Below are positions 41,651-49,648 of a stretch of 64,000 nt of DNA, piece by piece. Position 1 is the first letter of the stretch, and every line of letters starts with the position of its first letter. The stretch is from Dethiothermospora halolimnae. GTDB taxonomy: Bacteria; Bacillota; Clostridia; Tissierellales; VENL01. Under the pieces are notes generated by a model. It did not search any database. It saw only the letters and a program-made list of their open reading frames with translations, and was not told where the DNA came from. Location: assembly GCF_037577855.1 (NCBI RefSeq), contig NZ_JBAKFX010000006.1:1-64000 (forward strand), written 5' to 3'. Made by a program: the position numbers and the translations under genes.

Positions 41651-42221
41651 GATTATTAAATTAGGATTAATATTATTATTAATAACTTCTGTTGCAGCCT
41701 CAATATTAGGATTATCTAATGGCTTAACTGAAGGTAAGATAGAAGAGGTTGAAGCTAAGGCTAGTGAAGAGGCTAGAAAAGAAGTCCTACCTGGAACAGA
41801 TAGCTTTAAGTCTATTGATGACAATAAGTTTAAAGCAATAAAGGATGAGAATGATAAAATATTAGAGGTATATAAAGGTATGTCAGATGGTAGCTTAGCT
41901 GGATATGCAATAAAGACTGTGACTTCTGGTTACGGAGGAGATGTAGAGGTAATCACTGGTATATCAATTGAAGGCAAAATAACAGGTATAAAAGTTGTAA
42001 AGCATCTTGAAACCCCTGGACTCGGTGCAAATGCAACTTCAGCGGATTTTCAAGATCAATATAAAGGAATAAGTACAGATAAAGAAGTGGTGAGGGTTAA
42101 GACTAATCCATCAAAGGATAATGAAATACAGGCATTAACCGGTGCAACTATTACTTCCGATACTGTTACAGATTGTGTTAACATGGCTAGGGAATTATTT
42201 AATGACAGATTGAATAAATAG
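41643..42221 (+). CDS. rnfG: Rnf complex subunit G
   Basis: A 192-residue subunit with one N-terminal membrane segment (about residues 6-24) and an external FMN-binding domain. The flavin attachment motif LTGATITSDTV lies near residue 168, with the threonine carrying FMN through a phosphodiester bond set by an ApbE-type enzyme. No apbE gene is in the window. It overlaps rnfD. Confidence 0.95.
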   Translation: MREIIKLGLILLLITSVAASILGLSNGLTEGKIEEVEAKASEEARKEVLPGTDSFKSIDDNKFKAIKDENDKILEVYKGMSDGSLAGYAIKTVTSGYGGDVEVITGISIEGKITGIKVVKHLETPGLGANATSADFQDQYKGISTDKEVVRVKTNPSKDNEIQALTGATITSDTVTDCVNMARELFNDRLNK

Positions 42222-42244
42222 TTATTTTCAATGGAGGTGAAAAA

Positions 42245-42847
42245 ATGAGTATTTTCAAGAACTTTAAAAATGGACTTGTTGATGAAAATCCAATATTCGT
42301 ACAACTTCTAGGTATGTGTCCTACACTGGCAGTTACAACTACTGCTACCGATGGTATGGCTATGGGACTTGCAACTACTTCAGTATTATTTGGAGGAAAC
42401 TTAGTTATATCTCTGCTTAGAAGAGTTATTCCCGATAAGATTCGTATACCGGCATTTATAGTTATCATTGCAACATTCGTAACCCTAATAGAAATGTTTA
42501 TGCATGCCTATGCTCTTGATTTATATAAATCCTTGGGATTATTTATACCCCTTATAGTTGTAAACTGTTTAATCTTAGGTAGAGCAGAATCCTTTGCATC
42601 TAAGAATAATGTAGGAAATTCTGTAGCCGATGGATTAGGAATGGGACTAGGATTTACAATAGGACTTATAATATTAGGAGCAGTTAGAGAAATATTAGGT
42701 TCAGGAAGTATATTTGGATACCAATTATTAGGTGAAGCCTTTAAGCCAGCCATTATAATGATATTACCTCCCGGTGCTTTTTTAGCATTAGGAATCTTAG
42801 TTGGATTATTCAATTGGAGTAAAAAAAGAAAAAGGACTAATGGATAA
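42245..42847 (+). CDS. rnfE: Rnf complex subunit E
   Basis: A six-segment membrane subunit of 200 residues, homologous to NqrD and to RnfA. Recognisable stretches are VQLLGMCPTLAVTT, LIEMFMHAYA and DGLGMGLGFTIGL. The cysteine in GMCPTLA and the one in VNCLIL match those that share an iron-sulfur centre with RnfA in structures of the related Nqr and Rnf complexes. GGAGGTG precedes ATG 42245. Confidence 0.95.
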   Translation: MSIFKNFKNGLVDENPIFVQLLGMCPTLAVTTTATDGMAMGLATTSVLFGGNLVISLLRRVIPDKIRIPAFIVIIATFVTLIEMFMHAYALDLYKSLGLFIPLIVVNCLILGRAESFASKNNVGNSVADGLGMGLGFTIGLIILGAVREILGSGSIFGYQLLGEAFKPAIIMILPPGAFLALGILVGLFNWSKKRKRTNG

Positions 42848-42860
42848 AGGAGGGTTATAG

Positions 42861-43433
42861 ATGGAATTTTTTACGATTTTAGTAAGTGCCATCTTTGTAA
42901 ATAACTTTGTACTTGCAAAATTTTTAGGAATATGTCCATTTTTAGGAGTTTCTAAAAAGGTAGAAACTGCCTTTGGAATGGGTATGGCGGTTACATTTGT
43001 TATGACATTGTCATCAATAATTACTTATTTCATACATCACTTTATTTTAGTGAAACTAGGTATAGAGTTCCTACAGACTATGGCCTTTATATTGGTTATA
43101 GCATCCCTTGTACAATTTGTTGAAATGTTTGTTAAAAAAGCAAGTCCTGGTTTATATGATGCCCTAGGGGTGTTCTTACCTCTTATAACTACAAACTGTG
43201 CGGTATTAGGTCTTGCTATATTAAATATACAGGAAGAATATACACTATTTAAAACAATAACCCATGCAGTTGGGGCTTCAATAGGTTTCTCTCTAGCTAT
43301 AGTATTATTTGCTGGTATAAGGGAAAGGATAGCCCTTGCCGATGTACCGGAATCGTTACAAGGATTTCCTATTGCCTTAATAACTGCTGGATTAATGGCA
43401 ATAGCATTTTTAGGATTCCAAGGACTTGTTTAG
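42861..43433 (+). CDS. rnfA: Rnf complex subunit A
   Basis: A six-segment membrane subunit of 190 residues, homologous to NqrE and a mirror-topology partner of RnfE. Its cysteines in LGICPFLGVSKK and in TTNCAVLG correspond to those in RnfE. AAAGGAGGG lies upstream of ATG 42861, 13 bases after rnfE, and the stop overlaps the ribosome site of rnfB. Confidence 0.95.
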   Translation: MEFFTILVSAIFVNNFVLAKFLGICPFLGVSKKVETAFGMGMAVTFVMTLSSIITYFIHHFILVKLGIEFLQTMAFILVIASLVQFVEMFVKKASPGLYDALGVFLPLITTNCAVLGLAILNIQEEYTLFKTITHAVGASIGFSLAIVLFAGIRERIALADVPESLQGFPIALITAGLMAIAFLGFQGLV

Positions 43434-43445
43434 GAGGTGAGTGAA

Positions 43446-44423
43446 ATGGTTGAAAATATATTATATCCCGTTGCAACACTAGGAGGACTAGGTCTATTAT
43501 TTGGAGTAGGACTGGCAATTGCTTCTAGGGTATTTGCAGTGGAGGTAGACCCTAAGGTTGAAAAAGTTAGATTAGCTTTGCCAGGTGCCAATTGTGGAGC
43601 CTGTGGTTATCCTGGGTGTGATGCTTTTGCCGATGCTGTAGTTAAAGGAGACGCCCCAGTAAATGGATGCCCTGTAGGAGGAGCTAAGGCAACGGAAGAA
43701 ATAGGTGAAGTTATGGGTGTAAGTGCAGATTCAGGAGAAAAAAAGGTGGCTAGGGTTATATGCCAAGGAACTGAATGTAATGCCAATGAAAAAGTAGAAT
43801 ATACAGGGATAAGTGACTGTAAAGCTGCGGCTATGGTACAAGGGGGAAGTAAGTCTTGTCAGTATGGATGTTTAGGTTTGGGTACATGTGTTGATGTATG
43901 TCCCTTTGATGCAATAGATATAGTAGATGGTATTGCAAAGATAAATCCTGAGAAATGTACAGCTTGTAATAAATGTATAGAGAACTGTCCAAAGGCAGTT
44001 ATAGAAATGGTGCCATACGATCAAAAAGTGCACGTAGATTGTAATAGTAATGAATTCGGAAAAGATGTTAAGGTTAAATGTACAACTGGTTGTATAGGAT
44101 GTCAGATATGTGTCAAAGCATGTCCATTTGATGCAATGGAATTTGATAACAAGCTGGCAAAAATAAACTATGATAAATGTACTAATTGTATGATATGTGC
44201 TGAAAAGTGTCCAACCAATGCTATTTGGGCAGACTTTGATAGTAGACAAAAAGCTGAAGTAATAGAAGATAAATGTATAGGATGTACGATATGTGCAAAG
44301 AAATGTCCTGTTGATGCTATAGAAGGTGAACTCAAAGGAGTTCATAAAGTAATAGAAGATAAGTGTATAGGATGTGGTCTTTGTTCAGAAAAATGTCCAA
44401 AGGATGCAATCAAGATGAAATAA
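43446..44423 (+). CDS. rnfB: Rnf complex subunit B, multi-cluster ferredoxin
   Basis: The ferredoxin-accepting subunit of 325 residues. One N-terminal membrane segment (about 5-25) precedes the RnfB Fe-S domain (CGACGYPGCDAFAD), then six ferredoxin-type Cys motifs arranged as three pairs, for about seven [4Fe-4S] clusters. The last two motifs (44259 and 44349) share almost identical DNA over 27 bases, pointing to a recent internal duplication. ATG 43446 follows GGAGGTGA; the in-frame GTG 43437 lies within that site. It is the last gene of the operon, with a terminator at 44426. Confidence 0.95.
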   Translation: MVENILYPVATLGGLGLLFGVGLAIASRVFAVEVDPKVEKVRLALPGANCGACGYPGCDAFADAVVKGDAPVNGCPVGGAKATEEIGEVMGVSADSGEKKVARVICQGTECNANEKVEYTGISDCKAAAMVQGGSKSCQYGCLGLGTCVDVCPFDAIDIVDGIAKINPEKCTACNKCIENCPKAVIEMVPYDQKVHVDCNSNEFGKDVKVKCTTGCIGCQICVKACPFDAMEFDNKLAKINYDKCTNCMICAEKCPTNAIWADFDSRQKAEVIEDKCIGCTICAKKCPVDAIEGELKGVHKVIEDKCIGCGLCSEKCPKDAIKMK

Positions 44424-44425
44424 AG

Positions 44426-44448
44426 AAAGCGGCCTAGCCGCTTTTTTT
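44426..44448 (+). terminator. Terminator of the rnf operon
   Basis: AAAGCGGC (44426-44433) pairs with GCCGCTTT (44437-44444), followed by T run. Confidence 0.9.
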
Positions 44449-44733
44449 GTTTAAAGAATAAATACTTATTTAGAGAATAAAGAATAGATAAGGAAACCGT
44501 GGAATGAATTCCACACTACTAATCCTGTTGATGGGGGATTCGTAATCCCACGGCTCACCCTCCTTGCTCCATGCACTTTGCAATGAACAAAGAAGCATCG
44601 ACAGCACCTTTGTTCTATTACTATTTGAAAAAATTGCAACTTGTAAATAGTAAGGGGAAATGGTAAACTTAGAATGTGTATAGTATGGCTTTATAGTCTT
44701 AAAGACAGTTTTATATAAAGAAGGATGTTATAT
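44449..44733. other. Intergenic region with repeat copy C
   Basis: No gene seen in these 285 bases. They hold a stem GTGGAA-TGAA-TTCCAC near 44501-44516, the GGGGATTCGTAATCCC hairpin at about 44533-44549, a GAACAAAG...CTTTGTTC inverted repeat at 44585-44615 and an AT-rich AATTGCAACTTGTAA stretch. Together they form a repeat cluster like the one at 31334-31457. Confidence 0.55.
44585..44615. repeat. Inverted repeat, GAACAAAGAAGC family
   Basis: GAACAAAG (44585-44592) is mirrored by CTTTGTTC (44608-44615). The left half plus AAGCA is repeated at 31400-31412 and, weaker, at 29415-29428. Confidence 0.5.
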
Positions 44734-45117
44734 ATGACAAGATGGGATAAATATTTAATTATTTTTGTTTTAATAGCAAGTTTATTAGGACTATATTATG
44801 TAAAAAATGCCTTTGTTGATAATGGCATTAAACAAGTCAAAATCGAAGTTGATGGTGATGTCTACAAAAAAATCAGATTTGACTCCATCAAAAATAACAG
44901 ATTTATAGAAATAAAAACTAAATTTGGATACAATAAGGTGGAAATATCCGATGATAAAGTTAGGGTGGTTGAGGCAGACTGTCCTGATAAACTAGATGTA
45001 AAACAGGGCTGGATAGAAAGGCCAGGAGAAGTTATAGTCTGCTTGCCTAATAGACTAGTTATTCAAATAGTAAGTGAAGAAGAAGTAGAAGAAGAATATG
45101 ATTATATAAGCTATTAG
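44734..45117 (+). CDS. NusG domain II-containing membrane protein
   Basis: A 127-residue protein with one N-terminal membrane segment (about residues 7-24) and an external beta-barrel of the NusG domain II family (DUF1312). The pattern includes GDVYKKIRFD, NRFIEIKTKFGYNKVEI and DCPDKLDVKQGWIERPGEVIVCLPNRLVIQI, where the late CxN loop is characteristic. The role is unknown. It regularly lies beside a Gx transporter-like gene, as here (45139). ATG 44734 has AAGGA upstream. Confidence 0.88.
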   Translation: MTRWDKYLIIFVLIASLLGLYYVKNAFVDNGIKQVKIEVDGDVYKKIRFDSIKNNRFIEIKTKFGYNKVEISDDKVRVVEADCPDKLDVKQGWIERPGEVIVCLPNRLVIQIVSEEEVEEEYDYISY

Positions 45118-45138
45118 CTAAAAAGAAAGAGTGAAATT

Positions 45139-45648
45139 ATGACTAGGCTTCATAGATTAATTTTTTTATCGTTATTGATATCAATAGGACTGGTACTTAG
45201 TATTGTGGAATCTTCGATGCCAGTTCCATTTTTAGCACCGGGAGCAAAGCTAGGTTTAGCAAATGTAGTAACTTTAATTACACTTGTTATACTAGGTTTT
45301 AGGGATGCACTTATCGTAGGAATATTAAAAAGTATAACTTTTGTTCTTGCAACGGGAAGTGTTTCTAGTATATTTTATAGTTTAACAGGGGTTATTTTTA
45401 GTACTATTTTAATGTATATTGTCTATAAATATTTTTCAAATTATTTTAGTCTTATAGGGGTCAGTATTTTTGGTGCCATTAGTCATAACATTGGACAAGT
45501 TATGATAGCATCAATAATGATGGAAAATATCATGATTTTTTCTTATTTGCCTATAATGACTTTAATTAGCCTTTTTACTGGGTATTTTGTTGGTTTAGTA
45601 TCAATTTTTGTTGATAAAAATCTTTCAGGCAGAATTTTCAAGCTATAG
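45139..45648 (+). CDS. Gx transporter family membrane protein (HepI-like)
   Basis: A 169-residue membrane protein with about five segments, of the family annotated as heptaprenyl diphosphate synthase component I or Gx transporter. The signature is ESSMPVPFLAPGAKLGLANVVTLITL and GFRDALIVGILKSI. Its fold is related to the S components of ECF vitamin transporters, and the substrate is not known. It pairs with the upstream NusG-II gene (21-base gap). Confidence 0.88.
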   Translation: MTRLHRLIFLSLLISIGLVLSIVESSMPVPFLAPGAKLGLANVVTLITLVILGFRDALIVGILKSITFVLATGSVSSIFYSLTGVIFSTILMYIVYKYFSNYFSLIGVSIFGAISHNIGQVMIASIMMENIMIFSYLPIMTLISLFTGYFVGLVSIFVDKNLSGRIFKL

Positions 45649-45783
45649 ATTAAGTTTAGGGACACAATAACTATTTATTTTATTATTTTTTGGTGTTATA
45701 ATTGATAATGATATAGGCAATGATTAAATTAATACTAAGTAAATTATTTATAATACAAGTACAATTTAATAGGTGGTATAAAT

Positions 45784-46362
45784 ATGAAAAAAATAGTATT
45801 GGCTTCATCTTCACCTAGAAGAAGAGAGCTATTAAGTGAATTTAATTTAGACCTAAATATAATAAGCAGTAATATAAAAGAAAAGATCAATATTACAGAA
45901 AAACCTGAGCAAGTGGCAATGACATTGGCATTTGAAAAAGCATACGATGTAGCTATAAAAATATCAGAAGAGAAAATCGTATTGGCTGCAGATACTATTG
46001 TAGTAAAAGACTTTATTTTAGGAAAGCCTAAAAGTGAATTAGAAGCATTTGAGATGTTAAGTAAATTAAATGGACAACAACATTATGTTATTACAGGTAT
46101 TTCGCTAATTAATTTAAGTAAAGGAATTAAAGTAGTAGATTATGCCAAAACTATAGTGACATTTAAACAGTTACCAGAAAGTAAAATAAGAAAGTATATA
46201 AATACAGGTGAATATAAGGATAAATCTGGAGGATATGGAATTCAAGGAAAAGGATCTATTTTGGTGGATGAGATAGAAGGATCTTATTCAAATGTTGTTG
46301 GACTTCCATTATCTAAAGTGGAAGATTTGTTAGAAAGATATTTTGGATTTAGTTTGCTTTAA
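45784..46362 (+). CDS. maf: Maf family nucleotide pyrophosphatase
   Basis: A 192-residue house-cleaning enzyme that hydrolyses non-canonical nucleoside triphosphates to monophosphates. The signature SSSPRRRELL lies at residues 8-17, with VLAADTIVV, GKPKSE, and the SGGYGIQGKG motif. It matches the dTTP/UTP-type (YhdE) group. Its place before radC and mreB is the usual order in Firmicutes. GGTGG lies upstream of ATG 45784. Confidence 0.95.
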   Translation: MKKIVLASSSPRRRELLSEFNLDLNIISSNIKEKINITEKPEQVAMTLAFEKAYDVAIKISEEKIVLAADTIVVKDFILGKPKSELEAFEMLSKLNGQQHYVITGISLINLSKGIKVVDYAKTIVTFKQLPESKIRKYINTGEYKDKSGGYGIQGKGSILVDEIEGSYSNVVGLPLSKVEDLLERYFGFSLL

Positions 46363-46396
46363 AATTGATAAAAAATAGTAAAGATTGGGTTGTATA

Positions 46397-46486
46397 GTTA
46401 CAAAGTTACGATGTTACGAAGTTATATGATTAGTCTAAATATTAATTTATATTTAGTGTAACCTTGTAGCATCGTAACTTTGTAAC
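46397..46486. repeat. Imperfect 29-bp inverted repeat built from 8-base units
   Basis: Left arm 46397-46425 and right arm 46458-46486 are complementary at about 25 of 29 positions. Each arm is a tandem of GTTACRAA/GTTACGAT-type octamers, separated by 32 AT-rich bases. It lies between maf and radC. Confidence 0.6.
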
Positions 46487-46514
46487 AGATAACTTTTAAT
46501 TATTTGGAGGACTT

Positions 46515-47210
46515 ATGAAATCAAGATTAAGTTACACTATAAAAGATTTACCCAAGGATGAAAGACCTAGGGAGAAACTTCTTAAATTTGGTGTTAAATC
46601 CCTCTCAAATGCAGAGTTGCTAGCAATTATAATAAGAACAGGAAATAGAAGTGATACGGCCCTTGAGCTATCACATAAACTTTTAACAATGGATAAAAGG
46701 GGACTAGCATTTCTAACTGAACTGTCAATTGAAGAAATAACAAAAATAAAAGGTATTGGTAAGTGTAAAGCTTCCCAGATAATGGCCACCTTAGAAATGT
46801 CAAGACGGATTGCTTCTATTAAAGCTATTGATAAATTAAAAATAACCTCTCCTTCTGATGTTTCTAATGTCCTAATGGAAGAAATGAGATATCTTAAAAA
46901 GGAGTACTTTAAAGTAATCTTATTAGATACAAAAAATCAAATTATTTCAATAGAGAATATTTCAATAGGGAATCTAAATTCTTCTATAGTTCATCCAAGG
47001 GAAGTATTTAGTGTAGCTATAAAGAGGAGCAGTGCATCAATTATCTTAACTCATAATCATCCAAGTGGGGACCCTACCCCCAGTGGTGAAGATATAAATG
47101 TAACTAACAGAATAGTGGCTAGTGGCAATATATTGGGAATAAATGTATTAGATCATATTATTATTGGTGATGGAAATTATGTTAGTTTAAAAGAAAAGAA
47201 TATACTATAG
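46515..47210 (+). CDS. radC: RadC family protein (JAB/MPN domain)
   Basis: A 231-residue protein with an N-terminal helix-hairpin-helix region (LAFLTELSIEEITKIKGIGKCKA) and a JAB1/MPN metalloprotease-like domain. The zinc motif HNHPSGDPTPSGED near residue 177 is complete. RadC is named for repair but its exact role is disputed. The gene precedes mreB by 27 bases, as in many Firmicutes. GGAGG lies upstream of ATG 46515. Confidence 0.95.
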   Translation: MKSRLSYTIKDLPKDERPREKLLKFGVKSLSNAELLAIIIRTGNRSDTALELSHKLLTMDKRGLAFLTELSIEEITKIKGIGKCKASQIMATLEMSRRIASIKAIDKLKITSPSDVSNVLMEEMRYLKKEYFKVILLDTKNQIISIENISIGNLNSSIVHPREVFSVAIKRSSASIILTHNHPSGDPTPSGEDINVTNRIVASGNILGINVLDHIIIGDGNYVSLKEKNIL

Positions 47211-47237
47211 TGTAAGGAGTAAGGAGGAGCAGAAAAT

Positions 47238-48266
47238 ATGGGAATATTAAATATGTTTTCTAAAGATATGGGAATAGACTTAGGAACAGCAAATACACTT
47301 GTTTATATAAAGGGTAAAGGAATTATAATTAGAGAGCCTTCAGTGGTTGCTATACAATCAAATAATGAAGTGTTAGCAGTTGGAGAAGAAGGAAAAAGAA
47401 TGATAGGTAGGACTCCAGGTCATATATATGCCATAAGACCATTAAAAGATGGTGTAATAGCTGACTTTGATGTAACACAAAGTATGCTTAAATACTTTAT
47501 AAAAAAAGCATATCCTAAACGTTCGTTTGTACAACCCCGTGTAGTTGTATGTGTACCATCGGGAGTTACAGAGGTAGAAAAAAGAGCTGTGGAAGAAGCA
47601 TCTATGCAAGCTGGTGCTAGAGAAGCATATCTAATAGAGGAGCCGATGGCAGCAGCTATTGGTGCAGGGTTACCTGTACAGGAACCTACTGGAAGCATGG
47701 TTGTAGATATAGGAGGAGGAACGACTGAGGTTGCGGTTATTTCCTTAGGAGGAATTGTTACAAGTAAGTCTATAAGGATAGCAGGAGATGAGTTAGACAC
47801 AGGAATAGTACAATATGTAAAAAAAGAATATAGTTTAATGATTGGTGAAAGAACAGCAGAGGATATAAAAATTCAAATAGGTTCAGCTGATATGAAAAAT
47901 AAGGAAGAAAAGATGAAGATAAGGGGTAGAGATTTAATATCTGGATTACCTAAAACTATAGAAATTACTTCATCAGAAATCTATGATGCAATGAAAGAGC
48001 CTGTTATGAATATTGTTGATGCTATTAAATATACATTGGAAAAAACACCTCCTGAGTTAGCTGCAGATATTATGGAATTAGGAATAATGCTTACAGGAGG
48101 AGGAGCATTATTAAATGGCTTAGATAGACTTATCAGAAAAGAAACAGGTATGCCAGTTCATATAGCTGAAAATCCCCTTGATTGTGTGGCTCTAGGAACT
48201 GGAAAAGCACTAGAAAATATAGAAACACTTAAGAAAATTTCAGGTAGTTCTAAGAAATTGGGGTAA
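47238..48266 (+). CDS. mreB: Rod shape-determining protein MreB
   Basis: An actin-like filament protein of 342 residues that guides the elongation machinery along the membrane. Actin-fold nucleotide loops are visible: DLGTANTLVY at residues 15-24, the VVDIGGGTTEVAV phosphate 2 loop and the adenosine loop LTGGGALLNGLD. It is the first gene of mreB-mreC-mreD-PBP2, with AAGGAGG upstream of ATG 47238. Confidence 0.97.
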   Translation: MGILNMFSKDMGIDLGTANTLVYIKGKGIIIREPSVVAIQSNNEVLAVGEEGKRMIGRTPGHIYAIRPLKDGVIADFDVTQSMLKYFIKKAYPKRSFVQPRVVVCVPSGVTEVEKRAVEEASMQAGAREAYLIEEPMAAAIGAGLPVQEPTGSMVVDIGGGTTEVAVISLGGIVTSKSIRIAGDELDTGIVQYVKKEYSLMIGERTAEDIKIQIGSADMKNKEEKMKIRGRDLISGLPKTIEITSSEIYDAMKEPVMNIVDAIKYTLEKTPPELAADIMELGIMLTGGGALLNGLDRLIRKETGMPVHIAENPLDCVALGTGKALENIETLKKISGSSKKLG

Positions 48267-48278
48267 GTTGGTGATAGG

Positions 48279-49124
48279 ATGTCAATATTTAAAAAGTATG
48301 GAGGTAGAATGATAGTAGCAGCTGTTACTATCATTCTAATTATAATCATAGGAATAACGGCAGGAGGAAGAAGTAAAGTAACATTTGTTGAAAATATAGT
48401 GGGAAAATTAATAACACCTATTCAAGGATTTATTTATGATATAGGAGAATCAGTGTCTGGTACCTTTAACTCTATAACTAATTTATCAGATATTAAAAGA
48501 CAAAATGCTAAGTTAGAAGAAGAGATAACTAAATTAAAAAAAGAAAATAGAACATATGAAGACATAATCATGAGAAAGGAGTATCTTAGAAAAGAAGCCA
48601 TATTAAAAGATACTATTGAGTACAATTATGTAGAATCAGAAATTATAGGCAAAGACCCTGGCAATTGGTTTGATAAGTTCATAATTGATAAAGGTGCTAA
48701 AGCTGGAATAAAAAAAGGTGATGCTGTAGTACAAGCTGTAGAAGTAGAAGATGAAATTATTGAAGAAGGTTTAGTAGGTAAAGTTATAGAAGTAGGAGAT
48801 GATTGGGCTAAAGTTATATCTATCATAGATGAAGGTAATAAGGTAAGTTATAAGGTACTAAGGACCCAGGATGGAGGAATAATAGCAGGAAGCATTAATG
48901 GAGAGATTACTGGATATTTATTTGACAATAAAGCGGAGGTAGTAAAGGGTTATAAAGTAGTGACTTCAGGATTAGGAGGAGTTTATATTAAAGATCTTTA
49001 TATAGGGGAAATTGTAGATGTAACTAAGAATGATGATGACCTAATGAAAACTATAAAGCTAAAATCAGCAATAGACTTTAAACGATTGAATAAAGTTTTT
49101 GTTATAACTGATAAAAAGGAATAG
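48279..49124 (+). CDS. mreC: Rod shape-determining protein MreC
   Basis: A 281-residue elongasome protein. One N-terminal membrane segment (about residues 10-27) is followed by a coiled coil (about 65-100, NAKLEEEITKLKKENRTYE) and the two-barrel domain (about 115-275, with IIGKDPGNWFDKFIIDKGAKAGIKKGDAVV). It activates PBP2 in the periplasm-equivalent space. It starts 12 bases after mreB. Confidence 0.95.
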   Translation: MSIFKKYGGRMIVAAVTIILIIIIGITAGGRSKVTFVENIVGKLITPIQGFIYDIGESVSGTFNSITNLSDIKRQNAKLEEEITKLKKENRTYEDIIMRKEYLRKEAILKDTIEYNYVESEIIGKDPGNWFDKFIIDKGAKAGIKKGDAVVQAVEVEDEIIEEGLVGKVIEVGDDWAKVISIIDEGNKVSYKVLRTQDGGIIAGSINGEITGYLFDNKAEVVKGYKVVTSGLGGVYIKDLYIGEIVDVTKNDDDLMKTIKLKSAIDFKRLNKVFVITDKKE

Positions 49125-49136
49125 AGGGGTAATATA

Positions 49137-49637
49137 GTGAATATTATTTTAATTATTTTAATAACTATTTTTAATTTTATTCTTCAATCTACAGTGTTTC
49201 AATATATAAGTATAAACGGTGTTATACCAAATACTACTCTTATATTTATAACGGTATTTGCATTACTTAAAGGGAAAAAAGTAGGTGCTCCACTGGGGCT
49301 GGGATTAGGGCTCTTACATGACATAGTTTTTAATGATGTTATAGGTATATATGCCCTATTGTATTTTATAGTGGGATATACAATTGGATTAATAGATAAT
49401 AATGTATTTAAGGAGAATCCTTTAGTAGTTGTGGTGTTTACTGGTGTATCTACTATAGGATTTCAATTTATGTACTATATATTTATGTTTTTTTCTTCAA
49501 TAGATATAGAGTTCATATATTTTATAAAAAATATTGTAATAGTGGAAGTCCTTTATAATTCAATTCTTTCTATACCTATATATAAATTTATATACAGTTT
49601 TAATAAAGGTGAAAAGCTTAAATTTGGAAGCAGATAG
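49137..49637 (+). CDS. mreD: Rod shape-determining protein MreD
   Basis: A 166-residue membrane protein with about five segments and no large loops, the standard MreD form. Typical pieces are FILQSTVFQYISINGVIPN and GLGLGLLHDIVFNDVIG. The start is GTG 49137 after GAGGGG. It lies between mreC and the PBP2 gene with 12- and 11-base gaps. Confidence 0.93.
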   Translation: MNIILIILITIFNFILQSTVFQYISINGVIPNTTLIFITVFALLKGKKVGAPLGLGLGLLHDIVFNDVIGIYALLYFIVGYTIGLIDNNVFKENPLVVVVFTGVSTIGFQFMYYIFMFFSSIDIEFIYFIKNIVIVEVLYNSILSIPIYKFIYSFNKGEKLKFGSR

Positions 49638-49648
49638 GAGAGGGAGAA

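Noticed and set aside
43872..44345. Minus-strand 157-codon frame opposite rnfB
   Set aside because: It results from the repeated cysteine codons of the ferredoxin motifs read in antisense.
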